A stretch of 64,000 bases of DNA from Promethearchaeota archaeon (GCA_029838195.1 JALGVJ010000014.1:32796-96795); one strand, 5' to 3'. Positions 52,284 through 61,902 are shown, counted from the stretch's first letter. Notes: generated by a model not told the origin, from the letters alone. A program made the numbers and translations.

Positions 52284-52904
52284 TTACCCCATTTCTTTAA
52301 TGGAATTCTTTAATTTTAACCATAGCTCATTGATTTCAGTTTTAACCTCATTTAACTGATTGATTTTTTTCAATAAAATATCGCGTGCTCTGTCAAATTC
52401 TCTTTGAGCATCATTTAATTCCACATCTAATTGATTTAATTTGTCACCTTCAACCATTTTATTCTTAGCATTTTCTACGCTCAAGCCTTTCTTTATAACG
52501 GCAGCCCTCTTATTAGCTTCCTCTTCAAGGGCCTCAGCAAATTCATTCTCTAAATTAATTAAATAATCTTGTTTTACAGCCAAATCTTTTATGGCGTTTA
52601 TGTACTTATCATTTGCTTCTACATAAACATCATTTTCATTCACCATATCCTCAAAAATTTTTACATCTTCATCTTTAACATTGGAAGCATGTTCTCTACT
52701 TAATGTTTGCATTTGTTTTAACAAGTCTCTCATGGTTCGATTGAGTGATTGCCTCGAAATATTCATCGTGGAAAGATTCTCTGCCAATTTTTTTTGAACT
52801 TTAACCACATTTTTTTGATTTTTAGCTAATTTTTTGAGTTTAGATGCGAGTTCTTTTTCCAATTTTGATAAAATGAGTTCATCCTCGTGCGTTATTATAG
52901 GCAT
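52284..52904 (-). CDS. coiled-coil protein
   Basis: I place the start at the ATG 52902-52904, 206 residues, because GGTG precedes it; a longer form from 52970 adds a poorly coding leader. It is almost wholly coiled coil in three segments (about residues 8-75, 85-120, 130-200 from this start). The size and three-helix layout are reminiscent of BAR or ESCRT-III-like helical proteins, but no defining motif is visible. A separate membrane or cytoskeletal role would be plausible in an Asgard. Confidence 0.5.
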   Translation of the reverse strand: MPIITHEDELILSKLEKELASKLKKLAKNQKNVVKVQKKLAENLSTMNISRQSLNRTMRDLLKQMQTLSREHASNVKDEDVKIFEDMVNENDVYVEANDKYINAIKDLAVKQDYLINLENEFAEALEEEANKRAAVIKKGLSVENAKNKMVEGDKLNQLDVELNDAQREFDRARDILLKKINQLNEVKTEINELWLKLKNSIKEMG

Positions 52905-53020
52905 TTTTACACCGTTTTGCTTTACGTGTTTTGATATAATACTTAAATTTCGGTATTTATTATGATTCAAGGAAATATAACTATTTTAATTTAATTATCT
53001 TGATTTAAGGTAGCTAAAAA

Positions 53021-54064
53021 TCATGGAGGAAAACAAGCGGTCAATATATTAGTTTTATAATTTGCTTTGATTATTCTAGCGGTAATTTCTTTTCCAATCA
53101 GATCATCTGAATAAGATAAGGGAGAGTTGAGTAGGATCTTAATTCCAAATAAAGGATTATTTTTCAAGTATCCCAAGCATTCATTTTTCCATCGTCCTTT
53201 AGAGATCACGATTAAATCAAGATATTGGTTTTTTTTAAATTTCGGTATGAGAGAATCCTTACAGGGATGGATTCCAAAATCCTTTGGACCTAATTTTAAT
53301 TTTATTTCATGTTTCTTTTCTAATCGCTCTAATTGAGAATAAAAATATCCCCAACTTTTAGGGCGAATTTTTTTTAGTTTTCGTCCTGTAGAATATATCA
53401 AATATTTTTGAATTCCAATTTGAATTTTTTTGTTCGAATATCCTTCTTGGCGTAAGGATTTAACGTACTTGATGATATCTTCAATATCCTTATCATTAAT
53501 ACCAGGAAACCACACAGGAGCAAATAATATATCAATATCCGTGGTTAAAAGGTAATTTACTTGCTCAAGAAGCTTATCAAGCTCATAAGTTTCTTGATTG
53601 CATAAATATCGGGCTAAATTTTGATTTAATGTATTTAGGCTGATATTGATGCGAGTGACTCGCAGCTCATTTAAGCGGTCGATCACGGGTTTCTTTAAAA
53701 GAATTCCATTACTTTGGAGGGTAATGGGATGTATTTGTTTTATCGTCCGGAGATTTTCAATTAATTTGAATAATTCAGGATAAAGTAAAATTTCACCATA
53801 GGGCGAAAAGTGGATTTCAATATTCTTACAAGATGGTTTTTTATCCAAAACCAGTTTTAAATTTTGTAAAATATAGCCTTGGGCAACAATAAAATCCGTA
53901 GTGTAATTGCCGCTATTGACAAAGCAATAACGACATTTAAGATTACAAGTGGTATTAGGTTTTATTTCGATGACATTGGTCCCTCTATCAATAATTCCTA
54001 AAAAATCTATTCCAAAAAGGGGAATTTTAGATTTCTCATCAACTTGAATGAGTCCTGCATTCAT
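53021..54064 (-). CDS. radical SAM protein of the archaeal COG2100 type
   Basis: The 347-residue protein has the canonical CNLKCRYC iron-sulfur motif near residue 43, a GEILLYPEL element near residue 109, and a C-terminal TRAM-like strand set (GKEITARIIKA near residue 325). Members of this family are found in many archaea without known substrate. It overlaps in operon style with the pelota gene (9 nt between). RNA modification is suggested by the TRAM-like tail, which is inference. Confidence 0.7.
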   Translation of the reverse strand: MNAGLIQVDEKSKIPLFGIDFLGIIDRGTNVIEIKPNTTCNLKCRYCFVNSGNYTTDFIVAQGYILQNLKLVLDKKPSCKNIEIHFSPYGEILLYPELFKLIENLRTIKQIHPITLQSNGILLKKPVIDRLNELRVTRINISLNTLNQNLARYLCNQETYELDKLLEQVNYLLTTDIDILFAPVWFPGINDKDIEDIIKYVKSLRQEGYSNKKIQIGIQKYLIYSTGRKLKKIRPKSWGYFYSQLERLEKKHEIKLKLGPKDFGIHPCKDSLIPKFKKNQYLDLIVISKGRWKNECLGYLKNNPLFGIKILLNSPLSYSDDLIGKEITARIIKANYKTNILTACFPP

Positions 54065-54073
54065 GCGAACAAA

Positions 54074-55147
54074 TCACGGTTTATATCTTAAAATTCCTAC
54101 TAATGAACCAAGATCTTTGAGGCGTTGGCCGGGCGCATTATTGCTACTCATGATGTTAATTTTACCGCCATGTTTCTTAACATTCGTGAGAATGACCTCA
54201 ATAATTTTTTTATTTTTTTTTGAAATACCCCGTAATAATTCATCCACTAATAAAACTTCCTCAATCGCGCCTTTTTCAGACGCTGAAAGTACTTCATTAG
54301 TCCCAATGGCGATTAAATCGGGATCTTTATTGAACAAAGCGAGAATCTTTTCAATTTTTTCTGAGTCTTGAAATATTTTAACTTTTTTTTTCAATCGTTT
54401 TAATTTAGGAGATTTTAACACTTCTAAAATCCCGCTTTTCGTTCCAGAGGTGGCATTTAAATTTTCCAAGGGTGCCAGATGGGAAAAATTTCCATGTTCT
54501 TTAAGGTATTGTTCCAAGTGGATTCTAACACTTCCGGGACCACATATAACTAACAAATTAATTGTAGTATTTTTTAAATTTTCCTCCAGAATTTTTTTAA
54601 TAGCTTCGAAAAATTCTTTATAGCTCTTATTCCTGTCGGATTGATGATATCTCTTGCCAGGAATGTTTTTTTTTACAGTTGCAACATGGTTATAACTAAA
54701 ATTAGTAATGAGGGCTATGGTGGCAAGCCCTGTCTCAATTGCGATAATCAAAATGATAAAATTTTCTTCGAATTGATACGAATTTTTAATCAAATCTAAT
54801 TCATGGCTTAACCATCGTGTCTTTTTAATTTCCACTATATTATTAATTTCAATATTAAAGGTATGGTAAGAACCATGGCTAACATAATCGTCCGGGCCCT
54901 CAAAAATTTTCCCCTTGATCCTCAACCGATTCGAGAACTCATGAAATGCAAGCTCTTCTACATCTAAGGTTAAGCGCATCGTCTTTCTTTCTCCCGAAGT
55001 TCCTTCTTTAAGAATCACCCTGCGCCGTGTTACGGTAGTGACGTGATCATTTTTCGAAATCACGTTATAGAGCGTCCATAAATCATTTAATGATTCAACT
55101 TTAAGGGTCAAACGTCCTTCTTTTAAATCTTTTTCTAATATTTTCAA
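54074..55147 (-). CDS. pelA: mRNA surveillance protein Pelota (Dom34)
   Basis: The 357-residue protein has the three Pelota domains: an N-terminal Sm-like domain (VTTVTRRRVILKEG near residue 38), an eRF1 domain 2-like region lacking the GGQ motif, and the C-terminal domain (LLVDELLRG near residue 290). With aEF1A it rescues ribosomes stalled on broken mRNA. Length is normal. Its presence with the exosome is consistent with an RNA surveillance pathway. Confidence 0.93.
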   Translation of the reverse strand: MKILEKDLKEGRLTLKVESLNDLWTLYNVISKNDHVTTVTRRRVILKEGTSGERKTMRLTLDVEELAFHEFSNRLRIKGKIFEGPDDYVSHGSYHTFNIEINNIVEIKKTRWLSHELDLIKNSYQFEENFIILIIAIETGLATIALITNFSYNHVATVKKNIPGKRYHQSDRNKSYKEFFEAIKKILEENLKNTTINLLVICGPGSVRIHLEQYLKEHGNFSHLAPLENLNATSGTKSGILEVLKSPKLKRLKKKVKIFQDSEKIEKILALFNKDPDLIAIGTNEVLSASEKGAIEEVLLVDELLRGISKKNKKIIEVILTNVKKHGGKINIMSSNNAPGQRLKDLGSLVGILRYKP

Positions 55148-55336
55148 GGGTTTGAATCAATCTCGCAAGTTTTCAAATAAAAACATGGATGAACTATAGT
55201 TGTTAGAAATGAGAATGCATCTTTATAAAATAAAAACACTTCTTGCTTAAAAAATTCAATCCCAGAGTTTATACTTATTGAAATTAAAAAATAAAAAAAG
55301 AATGATAAAAAATTGATTTAGGATTGTGGGGAATTT

Positions 55337-55495
55337 TTATTCTATTTTATCTTTTAGAGCTTCTTTTAATTTTTGTACCTCTTCTAATCGTTTCTTTTTC
55401 TCTTCTTCCATCCTTTTTAATTCTTCTTCATCTGGTTTTTGTAATGACACTCCTTTTTTAATTTCTTCCTCAAGCTCTTTATCAATGGGAGACAT
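55337..55495 (-). CDS. small charged helical protein, 52 residues
   Basis: An ATG at 55493-55495 opens a 52-residue frame starting MSPIDKELEEEIKKG, then highly charged coiled coil with KRMEEEKKKRLEEVQKL. A similar charged style is seen in the small protein at 36028-36153. It lies alone in the spacer between pelota and the GNAT gene. Real coding is likely but unproven. Confidence 0.4.
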   Translation of the reverse strand: MSPIDKELEEEIKKGVSLQKPDEEELKRMEEEKKKRLEEVQKLKEALKDKIE

Positions 55496-55685
55496 TTTTT
55501 AAAAACACCTTCATATCCATGTATAATTTCTCATGAATAATTTTTAATTTATTTCGTATATCTTAAGTAACTAAATTCGCATTTTTAAATTTTGATAATT
55601 CCATAGAATTTGTCATTTTTTTCCACCATTAAGGATTTGTTAATACTTGGGAAAGTAAGAAAAGTCGAATAAAAATCGATTTTCC

Positions 55686-55814
55686 ATGATAGGGACTCCT
55701 CAATTGAATGATTTAAATGAGGTTTTCATTCAAAAATGCGAAGCTAAACATGGAAAGACTTATAAAAAAATGGTTTCCTTAGACCTACTCGTAAATCATT
55801 TGAGATGCCCTTAG
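55686..55814 (+). CDS. possible small protein, 42 residues
   Basis: An ATG frame runs from 55686 to the TAG at 55812-55814: MIGTPQLNDLNEVFIQ, then KTYKKMVSLDLLVNHLRCP. The composition is protein-like (hydrophobic residues in helical phase), but no ribosome site is visible. It may be noise, a small gene or the remnant of a longer one. Low confidence. Confidence 0.22.
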   Translation: MIGTPQLNDLNEVFIQKCEAKHGKTYKKMVSLDLLVNHLRCP

Positions 55815-55833
55815 AAGATACAGAGTTTAATTC

Positions 55834-56289
55834 TTATAAATTTAATTCCATTAAATAAGCGGGTTCTTTATTACTATAATAATTCTTTAAAATTTTTACA
55901 ATTTTGAAATTCCTTTTTCGATATAAATGGATGGCTATAGCATTTTTAGTTTTTACATTTAATCGAATTTTTTTGATATTTTTCATCATTTTTATTCTAT
56001 TTATCGTGTAATCTAATAACAAGGTCCCATATTTCTTGTTCTGGGCGCTTGGCTTAATTGCGAGATTAATAATATTGACACGATCATGACCTTCTTGCAG
56101 TACGGTAACATATCCAATCAATTCTCTCATTTCATCTTTAATTTCGAAAATAGTGAAAAATAGTAGATGATTCCTTAGCACACTTCTCATGAAATACTCC
56201 GGAAATGCCTCTTTCTTAAAAATTTGTTGCTCGATTTTCATTATTTCAAGTAAATCCTCATGAGTTGCTTTTCTGATTTCAACTCTCAT
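55834..56289 (-). CDS. GNAT family N-acetyltransferase, RimI-like
   Basis: The 151-residue protein has a GNAT fold: MRVEIRKATHEDLLEIMKIE start, VNIINLAIKPSAQNKKYG near residue 80 (acetyl-CoA loop, NKKYG in place of the usual QxxGxG/A), and YRKRNFKIV near residue 130. It may acetylate protein N-termini like RimI/Ard1 or another amine. It overlaps the preceding radical SAM gene by 11 nt. Confidence 0.85.
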   Translation of the reverse strand: MRVEIRKATHEDLLEIMKIEQQIFKKEAFPEYFMRSVLRNHLLFFTIFEIKDEMRELIGYVTVLQEGHDRVNIINLAIKPSAQNKKYGTLLLDYTINRIKMMKNIKKIRLNVKTKNAIAIHLYRKRNFKIVKILKNYYSNKEPAYLMELNL

Positions 56290-57430
56290 GATCTTTAAGT
56301 TCTTCCAGAAACACCTTCAGAGGTGTTTTTTCAGTAATATATTCTTCTTTTTTGATTTCAAAAGGTAAAGTTTCAAAAACATGACATGGAAATTCATTAG
56401 ATTCTATAAAAGCAAGTAATTTTTTATTAAAGATTTTTTTTAAGGGAAATTGTATTCCATCAGAAGCAATCTTAATCTCGTGCTTAGGAATTTTTATTTT
56501 TTTAGATAAAAAGGCTGAAATTTTTTCTACATCATTTTTTGAGCACTCTATTTGTGCATACATTAATAATCCTTCATCCGTGATGATTTCATGGGGTTGC
56601 TTTACTCCTCTTGCTCGTCTTTTATACCGCTCTTTTAATTGCCAATAGTCCTTGCTTGCTATAGTACAGAAATGCATTTTTAATGAGACACGTGGAGCCA
56701 CTTTATTCATTAGCTCAAGGGCGCTTTTTCGGCTATTTTTGACGGATGCGATGGCTCCTTCTTCTAATACGAAGCCCCGCTTTTTTAATTCATTACTATT
56801 TGGAAAACAATATTCAAATTCATTTAGATTAATGAATTGAGCCCCTTCTTCATCGAGATAATAAATAAAATCTTCTAATGTTTTGAGATATTTTTTTTCG
56901 GGGACAACGGGCATTTCTGCACCTACATCCAAATTTTCATGAATAGCTATTTTAATATTTTTCCAAGCAGAAGGAGGGGGATGAAATCGAATTTCATCTA
57001 AGCCAGCCTTTACGAGATCGTTTGCGATAGCCTTGGTAAAATTAAGACCATTAGTGTAGAGATGAACATGGAATTCCCTTCCCTTTGCGTCTTTTACAAA
57101 TTTTAAAAAATCTAAACATTTCCTTAAATTAGAAGGAGTAAGAGGTTCACCCCCAGTGATGCTCATGCCTCTTGCTCTCATGACAGTTAGTTCATGGAGA
57201 ATCTCCTCCTTATTTTGAATTTTTAATTCATTAATATATGTATCTTTTTTATCGCGCCTCTTCATAGAGATAGGACAATACCAATAGCAATGAGTTGGTT
57301 TTTGACATGTTCCATTTAAAAATAGCACTGCCTTGCTCCCTTTAAGACAATATTTACATCCCTTTGGAATTCCTCTTTTCTTGATGTAAAAAGTATTTTC
57401 TTTAGATTGAACGATTTTAACTTCTCTCAT
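56279..57430 (-). CDS. radical SAM protein (COG2108-like) with an unusual Cys motif
   Basis: The 383-residue protein is similar to the archaeal radical SAM family related to pyruvate formate-lyase activase. The N-terminus has GCKYCLKG near residue 20. The presumed cluster motif is CQKPTHCYWYCPIS near residue 38, a C-x5-C-x3-C pattern instead of the standard C-x3-C-x2-C. SITGGEPLTP near residue 95 and a later radical SAM barrel follow. It overlaps the NTase gene by 4 nt and the GNAT gene by 11 nt. Function unknown. Confidence 0.7.
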   Translation of the reverse strand: MREVKIVQSKENTFYIKKRGIPKGCKYCLKGSKAVLFLNGTCQKPTHCYWYCPISMKRRDKKDTYINELKIQNKEEILHELTVMRARGMSITGGEPLTPSNLRKCLDFLKFVKDAKGREFHVHLYTNGLNFTKAIANDLVKAGLDEIRFHPPPSAWKNIKIAIHENLDVGAEMPVVPEKKYLKTLEDFIYYLDEEGAQFINLNEFEYCFPNSNELKKRGFVLEEGAIASVKNSRKSALELMNKVAPRVSLKMHFCTIASKDYWQLKERYKRRARGVKQPHEIITDEGLLMYAQIECSKNDVEKISAFLSKKIKIPKHEIKIASDGIQFPLKKIFNKKLLAFIESNEFPCHVFETLPFEIKKEEYITEKTPLKVFLEELKDHES

Positions 57431-58134
57431 TTTTGTAACAACTTACTCCGAATAATTGAATTTTTTTTAGCGAGCTTTTTAAGCACGTCTTCAACGGAAT
57501 CTTCCATGCTTAATGTTTTTTTCAAGAAAACACCCGTTTTTCCGTGTTTTTCTCTTCTTGTTAAAACGGTAATTCTTTCATTTATCGTATTTAAATGAAT
57601 GCCTAATTCTTTTGCGACCATGGGTTCATTATCAATAATGGAGAGTTCTTCATGCCCTACTGGTGTGGGTTTAATTAACACTAATCTCTTGTCCACACCC
57701 GGTACCCTCTCATCCTTTTCCAATAGATGTAAATTTATTTTTCCTCCAAAATCATAAAATTCTGAGGATGTTCGAGTAAACCGAGTCAATGGAAGGGAAA
57801 TGCATTCCAATTCACTTAAATAAATATATAATTTTAGAGGATCGCGGGGTGTTGCCATAATTATTTCTCTAAAAGTACGTCTGTACCCATTCTTGTACAA
57901 AATGAATTCGATTAAATAGGGGGGAATATTTTCAATGAAAATGATATCTATATCACTACTCGGCCTCACATCCCCACGAGCCACGCTTCCATACACGTAA
58001 GGCGACAGACCTTCCTCTTGAAATATTTTAAGTAGTTTTATCGCGTGAGTTCTTTTCTGATTTAATAGGGTCCAGTGCTGTTTTGAATATACTACCGTTT
58101 CTTTATGGGCTCTTAATATTCCTCGTTTTGCCAT
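57427..58134 (-). CDS. minimal nucleotidyltransferase with a helix-turn-helix tail
   Basis: The 235-residue protein has the nucleotidyltransferase signature YGSVARGDVRPSSDIDIIF near residue 55 (GSxxRG with DID metal ligands). The C-terminal half resembles a winged helix (VAKELGIHLNTINERITVL near residue 175). Archaeal COG2413-type members of unknown target have this order. It heads the operon with the radical SAM and GNAT genes. Substrate unknown. Confidence 0.75.
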   Translation of the reverse strand: MAKRGILRAHKETVVYSKQHWTLLNQKRTHAIKLLKIFQEEGLSPYVYGSVARGDVRPSSDIDIIFIENIPPYLIEFILYKNGYRRTFREIIMATPRDPLKLYIYLSELECISLPLTRFTRTSSEFYDFGGKINLHLLEKDERVPGVDKRLVLIKPTPVGHEELSIIDNEPMVAKELGIHLNTINERITVLTRREKHGKTGVFLKKTLSMEDSVEDVLKKLAKKNSIIRSKLLQK

Positions 58135-58169
58135 GAATGTATTTATAAATTTTTATTTTTTTATGGATT

Positions 58170-58898
58170 TTAAGCATGTATTTGAATGATATCGAGTATT
58201 TTACTCAAAATAATCGTTTCCATTCCTAAAAAACGGCTTTTTGTTTTAAAAAATTCAACATTTCTTAATAAAAGTTCAGATTGATTTTTCAAGAAGGCAC
58301 GTGCGTGCTTGTTTTTAAATTGAAAAAATGATTTTTCACTAAAAATAAAATAAAGTTTATCCTTGAACGAAGGATCGAGAGGTTTTAATGTATTTAAGGG
58401 GTTATTTTTAAATTTTGGATTAAACAATACAATGCTTTTTATCTTTTCATGATTCAGGAGGGATAACGAATTAAAATTTTTCAAGTTTGAAAAAATTAGG
58501 AAAATCGAACGATAACTATTCATCGAGTAATTCTCAAGAGAGAGAGGGTGTAGGTGGAATCGATTGGTATTTTTAGAGATTAGGGAAATTAAATTCTTAA
58601 ATTTCCAAGGTTTAAAATGGAGATTATTTATCTTAGGATTCATGAGGATCACTTTATATCCTATTATTTTTAAAGCAAATGCGAAGTTTTTGAATAGCTT
58701 TTTTTGCCCCCTTTTAAGAAGTACTAATATAACAAGAAGGTTTGACGGTTTTTCATTAGAAAAGTCCATGGATTGATTTAACATTAGAGGATGGCTCCTC
58801 CATCGATACCATCGCTTATAAATTTGAATTGAAATTAAGATAAGGATCAAAAAAAAGATGATAATGCCGTCAATAATGAATAAATTTATTTTTAACAT
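58170..58898 (-). CDS. protein with N-terminal membrane anchor, unknown
   Basis: The 242-residue protein has a hydrophobic segment at residues 8-25 (IDGIIIFFLILILISIQIY) then KRWYRWRSH, an anchored, inside-positive start. The rest is alpha/beta (LLVILVLLKRG, then YKVILMNPKI, SIFLIFSNL, SIVLFNPK, KLYFIFSEKS). The alternating strands resemble an alpha/beta hydrolase, but no catalytic Ser is visible. Function unknown. Confidence 0.4.
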   Translation of the reverse strand: MLKINLFIIDGIIIFFLILILISIQIYKRWYRWRSHPLMLNQSMDFSNEKPSNLLVILVLLKRGQKKLFKNFAFALKIIGYKVILMNPKINNLHFKPWKFKNLISLISKNTNRFHLHPLSLENYSMNSYRSIFLIFSNLKNFNSLSLLNHEKIKSIVLFNPKFKNNPLNTLKPLDPSFKDKLYFIFSEKSFFQFKNKHARAFLKNQSELLLRNVEFFKTKSRFLGMETIILSKILDIIQIHA

Positions 58899-58908
58899 TA
58901 TTAGATTA

Positions 58909-59253
58909 TTATTCTACAACCTCGTCTATCCATTGTAAATAATTTTGATTACCTTTCATGATTTGGAACCCAATGCATTCGGGCACTTCATACTCATGAA
59001 GTTCAAATAGTCGTTTAATCAATTTTTCACTATTAGATTCATTTGTTTTCGCAATTAATAAAGCCTCATTATCTTCTTCAATCTTACCTTTCCAGCGATA
59101 AATTGAAACAATTTGAGGAATGATATTCACGCAGGCGGCAATTTTTTCATTCACTAACGTTCTCGCTATTTTTTTAGCTTGCTCCATGGATGGTGCTGTA
59201 ATGAGAAATAAATAATAATTCATCATCTTTTTCCTTTTCATATTATTTTTCAT
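58909..59253 (-). CDS. cutA: CutA1 divalent-ion tolerance protein
   Basis: The 114-residue frame includes the CutA1 pattern: TAPSMEQAKKIARTLVNEKI, then ACVNIIPQIVSIYRWKGKI and EEDNEALLIAKT, followed by HEYEVPECI near residue 88. The probable start is the ATG around residue 11 (MNYYLFLITAP), giving about 104 residues. CutA forms a stable trimer; its role is not settled. Confidence 0.9.
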   Translation of the reverse strand: MKNNMKRKKMMNYYLFLITAPSMEQAKKIARTLVNEKIAACVNIIPQIVSIYRWKGKIEEDNEALLIAKTNESNSEKLIKRLFELHEYEVPECIGFQIMKGNQNYLQWIDEVVE

Positions 59254-59505
59254 TTATTTATCATTACTGCTAATTTTTTTTCTCTTTAATTTTTCACTGA
59301 TTATAGTACTTCTCCATGTGATAATGTTTAAAATTGGAACTTAAAATACTTAATCTTGAAAGTTATAATATAATCGTCAGTAAAAAAATTCTTTAAACTA
59401 AAATTTAATAACCTTGATTTAGTTTATTATTTTAAATAATCTAGAATTAATAGATAATAATGAATTTCAAGGGTATAAGATTAATTAATTTCGGTAAATA
59501 CAAGG

Positions 59506-60240
59506 GTGATTCATTTGCTTCATAACGTGTATTTAATTCATCAATATACAGGTATCTGCTTGATACATAGGAAATATGGAAGTATTGAATTTAATCAAGA
59601 TTTAGTTTCTGGGTTCTTAACTGCCCTAAAAGATTTTAGCGTGGAATTTTCAAAAGGAAGTGGCGAGCTGAAAGTTATCGACATGGCCATTTTCTACTTA
59701 ATGCTTGTTTTTAAAGAAGGAGTCTTAATTACAGCAGCGGCCGATAAAAATGATGATGCTAAGGTCTGCCATAAGGCACTTTCCACCGTCATTGATGAAT
59801 TTGTGAAGGAATATGGCGATAAGCTAAAAAACTGGTCTGGTGATGTCCGCATATTCAAACCATTTGAAAGTAAAATTGATGAAATTTTAGAGAAAGGAAA
59901 AATATCAGAATTTCCATTGAGGATTCCCATTTTAAAGATATATAAAAAGGATTTTCTTAAATCTCGTTCAAGGTTAATGAAAAAAGGATTAGTCATTAAC
60001 GAGGAGGAGTTAAGACAGAATGTAGATACCAGACCAGAATGGACAAAAAAAAAGCTTCCGTGGCAAGTCATCACGCAAGGATTCTTGGATGAAAAAGAAT
60101 ATGAGATCGCTCATTATGCAGATGGTTTTCACACGATTGCAGACATCGCCGAAGAGACGGGTGTGCCTGAAGCTAAAGTTCAAAAAATAATGGATAGTTT
60201 AGATAACCTGGGATTGTTAAAATTCATCGAAATTAAATAA
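59506..60240 (+). CDS. longin-like domain protein with winged-helix C-terminus
   Basis: The 244-residue protein has an N-terminal part (residues 5-115) shaped like a longin or roadblock-type domain: VYLIHQYTGICLIHRKYG, a helix FLTALKDFSVEFS, then IFYLMLVFKEGVLITAAADK and a helix to the end. The C-terminal 65 residues look winged-helix (YADGFHTIADIAEETGVPEAK, then VQKIMDSLDNLGLL). Longin domains in Asgards are linked to small GTPases and trafficking; the winged-helix tail suggests a regulatory role. Fusion is inferred from patterns. Confidence 0.6.
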   Translation: MIHLLHNVYLIHQYTGICLIHRKYGSIEFNQDLVSGFLTALKDFSVEFSKGSGELKVIDMAIFYLMLVFKEGVLITAAADKNDDAKVCHKALSTVIDEFVKEYGDKLKNWSGDVRIFKPFESKIDEILEKGKISEFPLRIPILKIYKKDFLKSRSRLMKKGLVINEEELRQNVDTRPEWTKKKLPWQVITQGFLDEKEYEIAHYADGFHTIADIAEETGVPEAKVQKIMDSLDNLGLLKFIEIK

Positions 60241-60420
60241 CATCCTTTCGTTCTATTTTTAAAGTTATTTTAAGCGTGCTTTTAAGTTTCTCCTTGTTTT
60301 GAGAAAAGTAAAATTAAATGAACTTTAAAGCAGATATTGTTAAAATTAAAAAACAAAAGCGTTTTAATAAAAATTTACAATAATAAAATTTTTGAGATTT
60401 TAATGATTAAAATGAATATC

Positions 60421-61893
60421 ATGAATGTTAAAAAAGTAGGAGAGCAGATCTACGAGATACCAAAACAAACATTAATGGTACGCGTGGGCAATCAAATTCA
60501 AAAATTTAACATGTTGGTACCAGCAAAAATTTATGCGAATGATTATATCATGGAAAGAATCAAGCAAGATCGAACTTTAGAACAAATCGCTAACGTTGCT
60601 TGTTTACCAGGAATTCAAAAACACGCCATCGCTTTATCTGATGCCCATCAAGGATATGGATTTTGTATTGGGGGTGTGGCAGGCACGGATGCTGAAACAG
60701 GAATGATCTCTCCCGGAGGAGTGGGATATGATATAAACTGTGGCGTGAGAATATTAAGAACAAATTTCCTTGAAAAGGATATTATTTCCTCTCTTCCCGA
60801 CTTATTAGATTTTATTTTTAAGAATGTTCCTTCGGGATTAGGATCCCAAGGAAAGTTAAGGATGACATTACCCGAATTAGATTTAGTTTTAAATAACGGA
60901 TTAACTTGGGCATTAGAAAATGGGTATGCTCTTGAAGAAGATTTAGAACATTGTGAAGAACGGGGATGCTTGCCCGATGCCAATGCTGATTTGATATCAT
61001 ATAAGGCAAAACAGAGAGCTTTACAGCAATTAGGTTCCTTGGGAAGTGGCAACCATTTTTTAGAAATTCAAAAAGTGGATGAAATTTATAATGAAAAAAT
61101 AGCAAAAGAACTAGGAATTCACGAAAAAAATCAAATCACAATCATGATTCATACGGGAAGTAGAGCTTTAGGACATCAGGTATGCACGGATTCTTTGAGA
61201 AATATTGAAAGGGCCATGAAAAAATATAATATTCAAGTACCCGATAGAGAATTAGCATGCGTACCTGCGAATACGGAAGAAGCTAAAAATTATTTGAGTC
61301 AGATGGCTTCGGCGGCGAATTTTGGGTTTTGTAACAGGCAATTAATTACTCATTGGGTTAGAGAAGCCGTCCAAAAATTTATAAGAAAAGATATTGATGA
61401 GATGGATCTTCACTTGATTTATGGCGTATGTCATAATATATTGAAAATAGAAGAGCATGATGTAAATGGGAAGAAAATGAAATTAAATGTCCACCGTAAA
61501 GGAGCCACACGAGCATTTCCGCCCCATCATCCTGATCTTCCAAGCGATTACAAGGCAATCGGGCAACCTGCACTCATTCCGGGCACCATGGGGTCCGCCT
61601 CCTATTTATGCGTGGGAAAACCAAAAGCCATGGAATTGTCCTTTGGTTCGACAGCCCATGGATCTGGTAGAGTACTGTCCCGTTCTAAGGCAATAAAGAA
61701 ATATAGAGGGTCAAATGTAAAACAAGAATTAGGAAAAAGAGGAATATTGGTAAAAGCAGCATCCATGAGAGTAATAGCGGAAGAAGCTCCGGGAGCTTAC
61801 AAGGATATTGACCAAGTCGTGAACGTGAGTCATGACTTAGGCATCGTTGAGAAAATAGTTCGACTGATTCCTATCGGAGTGATTAAAGGATGA
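60421..61893 (+). CDS. rtcB: tRNA-splicing ligase RtcB
   Basis: The protein (490 residues from ATG 60421; longer in-frame starts exist from 60337) has the RtcB signature: SDAHQGYGFCIGG near residue 75, DINCGVRIL near residue 104, GSGNHFLEI, HTGSRALGHQ, HRKGATRAFPP near residue 360 and GTMGSASYLCVG. It joins 2',3'-cyclic phosphate and 5'-OH RNA ends produced by the tRNA-splicing endonuclease, including the intron-containing tRNAs above. No intein is visible. Its cofactor partner archease follows on the other strand. Confidence 0.95.
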   Translation: MNVKKVGEQIYEIPKQTLMVRVGNQIQKFNMLVPAKIYANDYIMERIKQDRTLEQIANVACLPGIQKHAIALSDAHQGYGFCIGGVAGTDAETGMISPGGVGYDINCGVRILRTNFLEKDIISSLPDLLDFIFKNVPSGLGSQGKLRMTLPELDLVLNNGLTWALENGYALEEDLEHCEERGCLPDANADLISYKAKQRALQQLGSLGSGNHFLEIQKVDEIYNEKIAKELGIHEKNQITIMIHTGSRALGHQVCTDSLRNIERAMKKYNIQVPDRELACVPANTEEAKNYLSQMASAANFGFCNRQLITHWVREAVQKFIRKDIDEMDLHLIYGVCHNILKIEEHDVNGKKMKLNVHRKGATRAFPPHHPDLPSDYKAIGQPALIPGTMGSASYLCVGKPKAMELSFGSTAHGSGRVLSRSKAIKKYRGSNVKQELGKRGILVKAASMRVIAEEAPGAYKDIDQVVNVSHDLGIVEKIVRLIPIGVIKG

Positions 61894-61902
61894 TTCTATT
61901 TT

